A stretch of 64,000 nt of DNA. It comes from Shewanella gaetbuli (GTDB lineage: Bacteria > Pseudomonadota > Gammaproteobacteria > Enterobacterales > Shewanellaceae). Made by a program: the position numbers and the translations under genes. How positions within the stretch are numbered: position 1 is the first letter of the stretch; every line of letters starts with the position of its first letter. Of the stretch, positions 26,303 to 35,528 are shown in pieces. The stretch lies in the NCBI RefSeq assembly GCF_023284065.1, contig NZ_JAKIKP010000013.1:1-64000 (forward strand), in the 5' to 3' direction. Under the pieces are notes generated by a model, which was not told where the DNA came from, did not search any database, and saw only the letters and a program-made list of their open reading frames with translations.

Positions 26303-28792
26303 TTAACCTGCTTTTAGCAAATCACTGCATGACTGATTCAGTAGTTGTCGACAACGCCACATACCCAGTATTGACACCACCACAGCACCTGAAAATGGCG
26401 CTATAGCCCACCAAGGCCAATGCATGTAAACCACCAGCTCAAACACTTGGGTTTTAAGCATATACAAAGCAAACTCTGCCACGATAACCGCCAGCAAACC
26501 GGCTATTGCGCCTAATAACGCAAACTCTAGCCCAGTTGCTGCACGCAATAACCAGCCCGATGCCCCAAAAGTGCGTAATACCGCTAATTCACGTTGGCGT
26601 GTTGCCATGCCCGCCTCTGTTTGCGCAATTAATACGAGTGCACTAGCTAATAAAACTAGCGCTAAAACCAGTGTTAATGACAAAGATACTTGGTCGATAA
26701 TCTGCCTAAGCTGTGCCACCATTGCGCCAACATCAATTACCGAAATAGTGGGAAATTGCTGAATAAGCTGTAATACGGCAGCATTAGCGGTTAAGTCACT
26801 GCCTCTGGCTTTCATGTCTTCATCATTTAAATGAAAACTCGCCATTGAGGTATAAGAAAATGGCGCTAACGCTGCGGGCCTGAATATCATAAAGAAATTA
26901 GGCTGCAGTGTTTCCCATTGCACCTTTCTAAAACTGGTAACTTTCACCGTAAATGATTGGTTATCGATATTAAACGTCATGGTGTCGTTTAATTTAAGAT
27001 CTAACCTTTCAGCCACGCCAGACTCAACAGAAACTTCATCATCGGCCTGATTAAATGTGCCTTCAACAATTGGATTATGAGGGGGTAATGAGTCTCGATA
27101 AGTTAAGTTCAACTCTCTAGATATTCCCACTCGTCCTTCTACACCGTCACGTTTTTCTCTTCCTGAAATTAACTCTTCATCGTTAATGTGAGTAAGTCGT
27201 CCACGGATAACCGGGTAAATATCAGTAGCTTGAATGTGATGTTCATCTAAAAATGCTTGTAAAGGTTGAGTGTCTTCAGGGGCAATGTTGACTAAAAAGT
27301 AATTTGGGGCATTTTCAGGCAATTGCTTTTGCCATTCATTTAAAAGATCTTGTCGTAAAGCTAAAATCGTTAATAACAATACCAAGGCACTACTAAAGCC
27401 GACCAATTGCACGGCATTTTGTCTGGCTCTTCTACGCAGTCCTGCTAATGCTAATTGAAATGGGTTGGTGGTTTTCATGCCCACACTATGACCCATTCGA
27501 ATCATCACAAAACCTAAAATACTTAATAAAAGGCCTAGCAACAGAACTGTTAACACCACGGTCATGGTTAGCTCTATACTTCGAGAGTATAAATAGCCTA
27601 ACAAGGCCATAGCACCTAAGCTTAATAACAAGTGTAACCACATGCCCAGTTGCAAGCCTTCTAGTTGACGCTGCAAAACTCTTAATGGCGGAATAGCCAA
27701 CAGACGCATTAACGGATAGGCTGAAAACATAAATGCACTGATTAAACCCGTACTTAACCCCAGTAAAATAGGTCGTAAATAAGGTGGTGAATAAGCGGCA
27801 ATTTCAGCTGGCAAGTATTGAGTAATGGCTAAATCTAACAGCACCCCACCCAACAAACCTAGGCCTATACCTAAAAAAGTCACCAATAAAAGATGTAAGC
27901 CAAATAATAACCGAATTTGTTTTGCTGAAGCACCAAAGGTTTTCAACATAGCCACAACATCATAATGACGTTGACAATAACGTTGAGCCGCAATACCAAT
28001 TGCAGCACAAGCCAAGGCAATGCCTAATAAGCTGGCCAACAGTAAGAAACGCTCAGCCCGTTTTACCGCTGAGGCAATTGGCGAGTCGCCAGTTTGCACA
28101 TCTATCCAACGCTGACTGTTATTCAATAATGGTTTAGCTTGTTGCTCAAATTGTTTCAGTGCATCGGCTTCACCCACAAATTGATAAACATAACTAACAC
28201 GGCTACCCGGTTGAATAATGCCAGTGGCTGCCACATCATCTAGGCGCATTAATAATACCGGTGCCGATGCAAAAGGATTAAAACCACCGTCGGGTAAACG
28301 GCTAATTTCAGCACTTAGGCTTAACTCAATATTGCCAAGCTCAATGCTGTCAGGAAACCCTAGCAAGCCACCTAAACGGTTTTCGTACCATGCATGGCCG
28401 CTAACAGGTAATTGAGTACTTACTTTATCGGCATTAGCCAATTCAACTTGGCCTTTAAGTGGATAACCGTCACCCACAGCTTTAATGGTCACTAATTGAA
28501 ATTTATCACCGGCATACACCATGGAATTAAATTCCATGTTAGTCACATGTTTAAGTGATAGCTGATCAGCAATTGCTAATACTTCTGGGTTGAGCTTCTC
28601 AGGAGAATTAATAATTCGATCTGCGGCAATAAAATTAGCGGCCTCACCATTAATGGCCACTTGTAAGCGTTCACTTACTCGAGCAAGACCACTGACTGAC
28701 AACACCGCTAAGGTAATGGCCAATACAATCAGCATTAACTGTCCCTGAGCTAACTCTCGTTTAAAAAGCCGCCAAGCTAATTGCCACTCCAT
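26303..28792 (-). CDS. ybbP: ABC transporter permease, YbbP type (FtsX fold)
   Basis: This 829-residue inner-membrane protein has the tandem FtsX/MacB-type layout: an N-terminal helix (about 15-37), a periplasmic domain, three helices (about 245-370), a further set in the middle, a second periplasmic domain and three C-terminal helices. It pairs with the YbbA ATPase encoded upstream. The preferred start is the ATG at 28792 (TAATG overlap with the ATPase stop), because GGAGG lies seven bases before it; an ATG two codons earlier is too close. In E. coli ybbA-ybbP is also divergent from tesA, so this is a conserved unit of uncertain substrate, perhaps lipophilic envelope compounds. Confidence 0.9.
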   Translation of the reverse strand: MEWQLAWRLFKRELAQGQLMLIVLAITLAVLSVSGLARVSERLQVAINGEAANFIAADRIINSPEKLNPEVLAIADQLSLKHVTNMEFNSMVYAGDKFQLVTIKAVGDGYPLKGQVELANADKVSTQLPVSGHAWYENRLGGLLGFPDSIELGNIELSLSAEISRLPDGGFNPFASAPVLLMRLDDVAATGIIQPGSRVSYVYQFVGEADALKQFEQQAKPLLNNSQRWIDVQTGDSPIASAVKRAERFLLLASLLGIALACAAIGIAAQRYCQRHYDVVAMLKTFGASAKQIRLLFGLHLLLVTFLGIGLGLLGGVLLDLAITQYLPAEIAAYSPPYLRPILLGLSTGLISAFMFSAYPLMRLLAIPPLRVLQRQLEGLQLGMWLHLLLSLGAMALLGYLYSRSIELTMTVVLTVLLLGLLLSILGFVMIRMGHSVGMKTTNPFQLALAGLRRRARQNAVQLVGFSSALVLLLTILALRQDLLNEWQKQLPENAPNYFLVNIAPEDTQPLQAFLDEHHIQATDIYPVIRGRLTHINDEELISGREKRDGVEGRVGISRELNLTYRDSLPPHNPIVEGTFNQADDEVSVESGVAERLDLKLNDTMTFNIDNQSFTVKVTSFRKVQWETLQPNFFMIFRPAALAPFSYTSMASFHLNDEDMKARGSDLTANAAVLQLIQQFPTISVIDVGAMVAQLRQIIDQVSLSLTLVLALVLLASALVLIAQTEAGMATRQRELAVLRTFGASGWLLRAATGLEFALLGAIAGLLAVIVAEFALYMLKTQVFELVVYMHWPWWAIAPFSGAVVVSILGMWRCRQLLNQSCSDLLKAG

Positions 28793-29556
28793 TAACATAC
28801 CTCCACAGTTGCTGCGGTGTTGTCAGAGTTTTCAGCGTTAGCTTCAGTTTCAGTGTTAGCCTTATTTGCTTCAGTTAATACACCGCTGTCCATAATAAAT
28901 TGGCGCTTACACCGTTTTGCCAATTGCAAATCGTGGGTTACTAATACCAGGGTGGTGTCACTCTCTTGATTTAATTCGAACAGCATATCGGCAATTTTGT
29001 CACCGTTAACACTGTCTAGGTTACCCGTTGGCTCATCAGCAAATAACACTTTGGGCTCACATATAAAGGCTCTAGCAATGGCCACACGTTGTTGTTCACC
29101 GCCAGAGAGTTGTTTAGGTAAATGAGTCAGCCTGTGCCCTAAGCCAACTCTTTTAAGCATACTTTCCGCTTTTTCTTTAGCACCATTAACACCTGCTAAC
29201 TCTGCGGGTAACATAACGTTTTCAAGTGCCGTTAAAGTATCGACCAACATAAACGATTGAAAAATAAAGCTGACTTTTTGTTTTCTTAAGGCGGCTTTTT
29301 GCTCTTCATTTAAACCAGAAAGCGAGGCGCCATCTAATAATATTTCGCCAGATGTCGGGGTATCTAACGCAGCCAATAAACCAAGTAGAGTTGACTTTCC
29401 TGAACCTGAAGGTCCTAATATGGCAACACTGTCTCCTTGCTTGACATCCATGTTAATGCCCTTGAGGATAGTGAGTTCACCTTCTTGGGTTACCACTTTT
29501 TTTATGAGGTTAGTTACTTTGATAGCACTAGATTCTTGGGCAAAATTATTCGACAT
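28792..29556 (-). CDS. ybbA: ABC transporter ATP-binding protein, YbbA type
   Basis: This 254-residue ATPase belongs to the LolD/MacB-like family. The Walker A motif is [12 protein letters not shown], the signature [15 protein letters not shown] and the Walker B region [12 protein letters not shown]. The ATG at 29556 is chosen because GAAGGA lies just upstream. The in-frame start at 29598 would overlap the divergent tesA gene. It drives the YbbP permease, with which it shares one base at the stop/start junction. The C-terminus has an unusual Asn/Glu/Thr-rich tail of about 25 residues. Confidence 0.92.
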   Translation of the reverse strand: MSNNFAQESSAIKVTNLIKKVVTQEGELTILKGINMDVKQGDSVAILGPSGSGKSTLLGLLAALDTPTSGEILLDGASLSGLNEEQKAALRKQKVSFIFQSFMLVDTLTALENVMLPAELAGVNGAKEKAESMLKRVGLGHRLTHLPKQLSGGEQQRVAIARAFICEPKVLFADEPTGNLDSVNGDKIADMLFELNQESDTTLVLVTHDLQLAKRCKRQFIMDSGVLTEANKANTETEANAENSDNTAATVEVC

Positions 29557-29596
29557 AGGATCCTTCTTAACATTAGCGATAAAACGTTGTTTGACC

Positions 29597-30175
29597 ATGC
29601 TAATTATTTTGTTTTCAATTAATTCTTCCGCCTATGCTGCCACGATTTTGATATTAGGTGATAGCTTAAGTGCGGGTTATGGCATGGAAGAACAACAAGG
29701 TTGGGTACAATTGCTTCGCAATGAGCTTCCTGAGCATAATATTATTAATGGCTCTGTCAGTGGTGAAACCACCGCAGGCGGATTACGTAGACTCCCTAGT
29801 TTACTGGAGTCTAGCCAATTTGACTTAGTAGTCGTTGAGCTGGGCGGCAACGACGGACTACGAGGTTTTCCACCTAATCAATTGAAATCAAATCTTACAA
29901 AAATCATTGAGCTATCTCAACAAGCTGGCGCGAAAGTACTGCTCACTGAAATTATGGTGCCGCCTAATTATGGTCCACGTTATGCCAAAATGTTTACCGA
30001 GGTTTATCATCAATTGGCTGATGATTTTGACGTCCCTTTAATTCCATTTTTTATGCAAGAAATTGCTCCAAATGCCGATTTAATGCAACGAGATGGCATA
30101 CACCCGAATGTTGACGCTCAAGCTAAAATTACGCAGTGGATGAAGCCATGGATCATTAATGCTGTAAAAAAGTGA
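29597..30175 (+). CDS. tesA: Multifunctional acyl-CoA thioesterase I / lysophospholipase L1 (GDSL family)
   Basis: This 192-residue SGNH hydrolase shows all blocks: GDSLSAGYGM with the Ser, Gly in SGETTAGG, Asn in LGGNDGLRG, and Asp/His in DGIHPN. A hydrophobic stretch ending SSAYAA is a signal peptide cleaved before ATILILGD, so the enzyme is periplasmic, as in E. coli. The start is uncertain. ATG at 29597 leaves no positive charge before the signal core, whereas the preceding codons encode AIKRCLT, so an earlier non-ATG start (for example TTG at 29591 or further upstream) is possible. It is divergent from ybbA, as in E. coli. Confidence 0.9.
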   Translation: MLIILFSINSSAYAATILILGDSLSAGYGMEEQQGWVQLLRNELPEHNIINGSVSGETTAGGLRRLPSLLESSQFDLVVVELGGNDGLRGFPPNQLKSNLTKIIELSQQAGAKVLLTEIMVPPNYGPRYAKMFTEVYHQLADDFDVPLIPFFMQEIAPNADLMQRDGIHPNVDAQAKITQWMKPWIINAVKK

Positions 30176-30339
30176 TTTAGGTTAATTTTATTCATCTAAA
30201 CGACGTAAAAAAGTCATTTAATTTTAAGGTTTAGCCGTTAGAATGTGAACAAATGGATTTGTTCAATACCTTTACGAAACATAAGCTATAGCGATAAAAA
30301 ATAAAACCTAGACTTTAAGCAAGACTAAAAGGAAAAATT

Positions 30340-31407
30340 ATGTCCGTCAGTCGTCAAAAGAAAGTGTACTTACCTACCGCAACCCGAAAAAACCAATACA
30401 TCAGTGTGGGATTTCCATTAACGGATGCTTATTTAGCTAACTATGCAGATCTTGAATCTTGCTACCTTGAATCAAGCAAGGTTATCTATCAAGTTGCTGA
30501 AAAATATGAATTGTTTAATGTTCATGTTATCGCAACAGATAAGCTGCCGATGGTGAGATACCACAGTGAAGCCTACTGTTTATCTACTGAAGAGCAATTG
30601 AGGTTTTTCTATAACCCAGCACATCATGAAGCAAACCGCTTACATTCTATTGCAGGCTACAGAGCGAAGAAAATTAAAATTGTTTTCTTAGCAACGGGGA
30701 CTGAGCTTCGCAGTAATTCGGCAACTTTCCATGCAAACGTGCAAAAATTTATTGCTGAAATTAAAACATTACTACCGTTAAATGATTTAGCGGTTAAAGT
30801 TCGCGATCATCAACATATTTCTTACGACTTTTTTGCTAAGCACAAAGGGATTAAAGAAACCTATGGTTATAAGTTACGTGCGGTAGACAATCGTTATAAG
30901 CGCCGTGAATGTAACTTACCCGAAGACGTTAGCGCACTAAACTATGTCACCGTGAGCTTACCTATTGGTCGCAGAATCAAAAAACAACTGCTGGCTGAAA
31001 ATACCACCAATTTTGCTCCCAGCTATCAGCACGTCGCCGATAAATTTATTGCAGCCACTAAAGAGCGTCAATTATTTAGGGTAGCCATGGTTGCCAACGG
31101 CAAGGTTCCGCTTGTGCGCAACAGTAAATTTGAGCAATTAAATAGTACGGCTGAATTTCAAATGGTGGGCTTTGATCCTAATGTTGATGCACCAGAGCCT
31201 ATTTTACATTGGCAGGATGATAAATTAGCCGAAGCCATCAGATTTGTTATTGTTGCAGGTAAAAATGATGCAAACGATGAAGGGTTTGGCCGCTTTATGA
31301 ATCAAATTGAAGAAGCAATAAAAAGCTTTACTAGCCAATTTGATATTGATAAAGAGCACATTGACTTAATTGTTCGCTTCCACCAGCACTTAAGTTACAA
31401 AGTGTAA
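30340..31407 (+). CDS. DUF3083-like conserved protein
   Basis: This is a 355-residue soluble protein without signal peptide or membrane helix. It resembles the DUF3083 family known from Shewanella and Vibrio; this is from memory and not verified. Two halves look related: ISVGFPLTDAYLANY and VTVSLPIGRRIKKQL begin comparable beta-alpha units, and both halves contain a K-x-P-x-V-R motif (KLPMVRYHSEAY, KVPLVRNSKFEQ). This suggests an internal duplication. Both halves also end with a DHQHISYDFF- or RFHQHLSYKV-like segment. Function unknown. AAGGAAAAATT precedes the ATG, and a terminator follows. Confidence 0.75.
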   Translation: MSVSRQKKVYLPTATRKNQYISVGFPLTDAYLANYADLESCYLESSKVIYQVAEKYELFNVHVIATDKLPMVRYHSEAYCLSTEEQLRFFYNPAHHEANRLHSIAGYRAKKIKIVFLATGTELRSNSATFHANVQKFIAEIKTLLPLNDLAVKVRDHQHISYDFFAKHKGIKETYGYKLRAVDNRYKRRECNLPEDVSALNYVTVSLPIGRRIKKQLLAENTTNFAPSYQHVADKFIAATKERQLFRVAMVANGKVPLVRNSKFEQLNSTAEFQMVGFDPNVDAPEPILHWQDDKLAEAIRFVIVAGKNDANDEGFGRFMNQIEEAIKSFTSQFDIDKEHIDLIVRFHQHLSYKV

Positions 31408-31429
31408 TACTAACAGTTTAATCACCTTA

Positions 31430-31459
31430 AAAACGGTAGCACTCGCTGCCGTTTTTTAT
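31430..31459 (+). terminator. Rho-independent terminator after the DUF3083-like gene
   Basis: AAAACGGTAGC pairs with GCTGCCGTTTT (one G-U pair) around ACTC and is followed by TT and an A/T-rich tract on the plus strand. Confidence 0.8.
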
Positions 31460-31600
31460 TTTGTATCCCCCAATCACAATGTTAAATAAATGTGGCCAGA
31501 TTTCACATTGATTAACAATCTCAAAACAAGGCATCTTGAATAGCGTACGGATAACCGTAGTGGTCATAGAACCAATTTATAATAAAAAGCAGGAGATGCT

Positions 31601-34246
31601 ATGTTCAACAAGAAAATGCCTTGGCTTATGCCAACGTTAGTGGCAACTGCCGTCAGTTTGGGGCTGACAGCATGTGGCTCAGACGATGACAATACCGTTA
31701 CAGAAGTTCCCCCTACCGTTCAACCCCCCGCCGAAACCGGTCCAACGTTCCCTGAAGGGGCTATTATGGTCGAAGCAGGCGACAACCTCACTATTAGTAT
31801 TCAAGAAGCACTGATTAATGCTCAATCTGGTGATGTTATTGTGCTGCCTAAAGGTAACTTTAAAATTGAGTCTACCTTACTGTTTGATGGCGATGTAGAT
31901 GGCGACGGCAGCTTTGCAAAAAATGTCACCATTATGGGCTATGGCCAAGATGAGACAGTTTTAGATTTTTCTGAAGCGAATTCTGGCGATGGTATTTTTG
32001 TTCAAAATGCCGTCAATATTATTATTCAAGACTTGTCGGTCAATGAAGCAAAAAATAACGGTATTAAGCTTAAAAATACTAACGGCATTATTTTGCGTCG
32101 CTTAGCGACAATTTGGGAAGGTGAGCTAGATAAAGATAATGGCGCTTACGGTTTATACCCTGTTGAATGTGAAAACATTCTTATTGAAGATACTTACGTT
32201 CGAGGCAGTGCCGATGCAGGTATTTATGTCGGTCAATCTGAATACATTGTTGTTCGTCGTAATATCGCTAAAGAAAACGTTGCTGGTATTGAGATTGAAA
32301 ACTCAAAATATGCCGATGTTTATGATAACGAAGCCGTAGGCAATACCGGCGGTATTTTAGTATTCGACTTACCGATTAATAACCATAGATACGGTTCTAG
32401 CGTTAGAATTTTCAATAACAAAGTATATGATAATAATACTGAAAACTTTGCTAATGCCTCTTCTAACCCTGCTGGGGTTCATATTGTGCCACCGGGTACA
32501 GGTGTTATTGTGTTATCAACGGATGACGTTGAAATTTTCAACAATGAAATCACCAACCACGACACTGTGGGCTTAACGATTTCAAGTTTCTTTATCGCTG
32601 AACCTGATATCAGTACTTTTGTTGGCAACTATGGCCAACCAGGTCAAGCTATCAGTGACGGCTGGCGCCCTACTCCACGTAATATTCACGTTCACGATAA
32701 TGTGATCAGTGATTATGGTATGCAGCCAAAAGGTTACTTAATTCAAGATATTATTAAAGCCTATGCATTAACCCACGGCAAAATGCCCGGCATTTTATAC
32801 GATGGTTTAGGTGAAATGTTATCTAATAACGGCACCGCAGCTTACCTAGGATTGCAAGAACTGCCTTTTGCTGATGATGGCAGCGATAATGTGTGTATGC
32901 AAAATAATGGCGATGTCAGTATTGGTCGTTTATTTGCTAATAATAATACTGATATGAGTATTCCTGATGCATTATATCAACAACCGCAAACCGACTTACT
33001 GGCTTGTTCGCAAGTGAGTTTACCCGTTCACACGGTAACATTTGGTGATGAAATTTTTGGCTGTGGTGTTGATGATGAAACCGAAGGTTGTGACGGCGGC
33101 ACCTTAATAGGTGGTGGCGGTTCAATTGGTGAAGGCGAAGGTGGGCTTGTTGGCGATGGCGACCTAAGCTTATGTACCGCTGAAGGCAATAAGGTTAATT
33201 GGGATGCCTTATTAAAAGCTAATTGTCCAAATTTATCTGACTATAATCTATTTGCAGATAAAACCAACCCTACCCAAAATGCTAACGATGATGGCATACC
33301 TTATGATTTAAATACGCCATTATTTACTGATCACGCCAGTAAGTATCGTTTTGTTCATGTTCCTGAAGGCACTGCAGCCCAGTATTCAGCTAATGAATCA
33401 TTCGACTTCCCTGTGGGCAGTGTTATCACCAAGTCTTTTGCTTTACCTGCAAATACCAATAATCGGGGTTTTGAAAACGAAGACTTAATTGAAACAAGGC
33501 TATTAATTCATCGCGAAACAGGCTGGACTGCGCTTCCTTATGTATGGAAAGCGGATAAATCTGATGCAGTTATTGCCAAAGCAGGTGCGATTCAGGGCAA
33601 GCAAGTTATTCATAAAGGAGAAGAACTCGACTTTGACTACGTTGTGCCAAGTATGAATCAATGTAAACAGTGTCATCAGTTTAAAGCTGACGAAGACAGT
33701 AATGCCGTGTTTGTCCCTATTGGTCCTAAAGCACGTAATCTGAACCGTGATTATACCTATGCTGATGGCACGATGAACCAGCTAACTAAATGGCAAGCTG
33801 CAGGGATTTTACAAGGCACTCCTGCTTTAACAGAGGTTGACCAAGTACCTGAGTACCAAGACGGTGATGAGGCCACGATAGCTCAAATGTCAGACACTGA
33901 GTTAATGAACGCAGCAAAAGGTTATTTAGATATCAACTGTGCGCATTGTCATCGCCCTGAAGGAAATGCTTCTAATACTGGGTTAAAACTTGAGTACTGG
34001 CGTGCCTATTCTGAAGATGCTGGGTTCTCACACGGTACCTGTAAATCACCAGTTGCCTATGGTGGCGGAAGTTTAGGTTATGACATCGTGCCGGGTAAAC
34101 CAGCAGAGTCTATTCTTCACTTCCGTATGGAAAGCAACAACCCTGGTGATCGTATGCCTGAAATTGGCCGCAGCTTATCTCATGCTGAAGGCGTTGCCTT
34201 AATCAGCGAATGGATTAAGCGACTCCCCGCAGCTAGCTGTTCTTAG
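31601..34246 (+). CDS. Lipoprotein fusing a parallel beta-helix domain to a diheme cytochrome c
   Basis: This 881-residue exported lipoprotein has the lipobox LTACGS (Cys near residue 26). Residues about 50-470 form right-handed beta-helix repeats with Asn ladders (such as GIKLKNTNGIILRRL), matching the parallel beta-helix family found beside SO2930-type cytochromes. A Cys- and Gly-rich linker (about 480-525, with GGTLIGGGGSIGEGEGG) leads to a cytochrome module. Heme sites are CKQCH (688-692) and CAHCH (780-784), and DRMPEIGR offers a Met ligand. In other Shewanella the two modules are, as I recall, separate adjacent genes. Here one frame is continuous. AGGAG precedes the ATG. It is probably on the cell-envelope surface and involved in electron transfer or polymer binding; the substrate is unknown. 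Confidence 0.88.
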   Translation: MFNKKMPWLMPTLVATAVSLGLTACGSDDDNTVTEVPPTVQPPAETGPTFPEGAIMVEAGDNLTISIQEALINAQSGDVIVLPKGNFKIESTLLFDGDVDGDGSFAKNVTIMGYGQDETVLDFSEANSGDGIFVQNAVNIIIQDLSVNEAKNNGIKLKNTNGIILRRLATIWEGELDKDNGAYGLYPVECENILIEDTYVRGSADAGIYVGQSEYIVVRRNIAKENVAGIEIENSKYADVYDNEAVGNTGGILVFDLPINNHRYGSSVRIFNNKVYDNNTENFANASSNPAGVHIVPPGTGVIVLSTDDVEIFNNEITNHDTVGLTISSFFIAEPDISTFVGNYGQPGQAISDGWRPTPRNIHVHDNVISDYGMQPKGYLIQDIIKAYALTHGKMPGILYDGLGEMLSNNGTAAYLGLQELPFADDGSDNVCMQNNGDVSIGRLFANNNTDMSIPDALYQQPQTDLLACSQVSLPVHTVTFGDEIFGCGVDDETEGCDGGTLIGGGGSIGEGEGGLVGDGDLSLCTAEGNKVNWDALLKANCPNLSDYNLFADKTNPTQNANDDGIPYDLNTPLFTDHASKYRFVHVPEGTAAQYSANESFDFPVGSVITKSFALPANTNNRGFENEDLIETRLLIHRETGWTALPYVWKADKSDAVIAKAGAIQGKQVIHKGEELDFDYVVPSMNQCKQCHQFKADEDSNAVFVPIGPKARNLNRDYTYADGTMNQLTKWQAAGILQGTPALTEVDQVPEYQDGDEATIAQMSDTELMNAAKGYLDINCAHCHRPEGNASNTGLKLEYWRAYSEDAGFSHGTCKSPVAYGGGSLGYDIVPGKPAESILHFRMESNNPGDRMPEIGRSLSHAEGVALISEWIKRLPAASCS

Positions 34247-34278
34247 TCGAGTAGTTTCAGTCTAATGACAACGTTATA

Positions 34279-34300
34279 AGCCGGGGCAACCCGGCTTTTT
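34279..34300 (+). terminator. Rho-independent terminator or attenuator between the two cytochrome genes
   Basis: AGCCGGG and CCCGGCT pair around GCAA and are followed by TTTTT. The stem ends only about eight bases before the ribosome-binding site of the next gene. It should stop most transcription from the fusion gene and allow only partial read-through into the second cytochrome gene. Confidence 0.8.
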
Positions 34301-34314
34301 ATGTGGAGCCAAGT

Positions 34315-35502
34315 ATGATCATCAACCCCTTTAAAATAAACAGCTATTTAGCATTGCTATGTATTACATTATCTGTAACAGGTTGCGGAGGCTCTGAGGA
34401 TGCTGAACCACCTAAACTTGCAGAACCCTTACCTGAAACCCCACCTGCTGAAACAACAGATGTATGCCAAGCACAGTCAACAACGGTTAATTGGCAAGCA
34501 TTGATGAGTAAAGATTGTCAAAATTTACACGATTACAGTTTATTTATTGAGCCATCTAACCCTACAAGTGACCCCAGAGCTCCGGGACAGTTATATCAAT
34601 TATCAACTGAACTTTTCTCAAACTATGCCAGCAAGTATCGTTTTATTTTCATTCCAGAAAATAGCACATTTAACTTCTCTGCTACCGAACGTATGGAGCC
34701 ACCTGTTGGTAGTGTTTTAGTAAAAACCTTTGCGTTACCTTATGACACTCAAGTCAGCGGTAAAGGCAACGAGGTATTGATAGAAACACGGTTATTAATT
34801 CATCGTGAAACAGGCTGGACAGCATTAACTTATCAATGGCAAGACCAACAAGCGAACTTGGTTATAGCAGGTGCAAATATTAGCCATACCCTTAATAATC
34901 AGGGTGAACAACTTACTTTTGATTACCATATTCCTAGCAAAGCGGAGTGTAAGGTCTGTCATCAAGTCACAACTGAACACACTAGCGTCATCAAGCCAAT
35001 TGGCTTAAAGGCACATGTGCTAAATCGGCAAGTTAGCACCACACAGCATTCAAGCATTAATCAGTTAACGCTGTGGCAAAATAATGGCTGGCTTAACAAT
35101 GTAGATTTAACCCAAGCACCACAATCATTTCCAATCGACGATGAGTCAGCAGACTTAACCAGCCGAGCCAAAGGATACTTAGACATTAATTGCGCCCACT
35201 GCCATAACCCGCATGGGTTTGCGAGTATTTCTGGTTTAAGGTTAGGTTTTGATGTATCCCATACCACATTTGAATATGGAATTTGCAAACAGCCACCGGG
35301 TTGGGATGGTGGCCCTGATGGATTAGCCTACGATATTGTGCCTGGTAATGGCGAGAAGTCGATTGTTCATAACCGGCAAATATTATCTGCCGCGAAAGAT
35401 AGAATGCCACCCATAGGCCGCGAAATTGTTCATCATGAAGGTACGGATTTAGTTAAACGATGGATAGACTCTTTAGCGCCAAGCATTGGAAACTGCCAGT
35501 AA
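34315..35502 (+). CDS. SO2930-type diheme c-type cytochrome lipoprotein
   Basis: This 395-residue exported lipoprotein has the lipobox VTGCGG. Heme-attachment motifs are CKVCH (212-216) and CAHCH (293-297), and a putative Met ligand is in DRMPPIGR. It is clearly paralogous to the C-terminal half of the preceding fusion protein: both contain IETRLLIHRETGWTAL, AKGYLDINCAHCH and YDIVPG in the same order. It lacks the beta-helix domain. The ATG at 34315 is preferred over the GTG at 34303 because GGAG lies six bases before it. The pair looks like a tandem duplication of the cytochrome module. The redox partner is unknown. Confidence 0.9.
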   Translation: MIINPFKINSYLALLCITLSVTGCGGSEDAEPPKLAEPLPETPPAETTDVCQAQSTTVNWQALMSKDCQNLHDYSLFIEPSNPTSDPRAPGQLYQLSTELFSNYASKYRFIFIPENSTFNFSATERMEPPVGSVLVKTFALPYDTQVSGKGNEVLIETRLLIHRETGWTALTYQWQDQQANLVIAGANISHTLNNQGEQLTFDYHIPSKAECKVCHQVTTEHTSVIKPIGLKAHVLNRQVSTTQHSSINQLTLWQNNGWLNNVDLTQAPQSFPIDDESADLTSRAKGYLDINCAHCHNPHGFASISGLRLGFDVSHTTFEYGICKQPPGWDGGPDGLAYDIVPGNGEKSIVHNRQILSAAKDRMPPIGREIVHHEGTDLVKRWIDSLAPSIGNCQ

Positions 35503-35505
35503 GAT

Positions 35506-35528
35506 GCGGTGGGCATGCAACCCACCGC
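35506..35528 (+). terminator. GC-rich hairpin after the second cytochrome gene
   Basis: GCGGTGGG and CCCACCGC pair around a seven-base loop directly after the stop codon. No T run follows, so it is either a Rho-assisted or weak terminator, or a transcript-end stabiliser. Confidence 0.5.

Noticed and set aside
29420..29596. N-terminal extension of tesA by up to 59 codons
   Set aside because: It would lie inside ybbA on the opposite strand. The signal peptide core begins only near 29575-29597, although a slightly earlier start than the ATG at 29597 remains possible.
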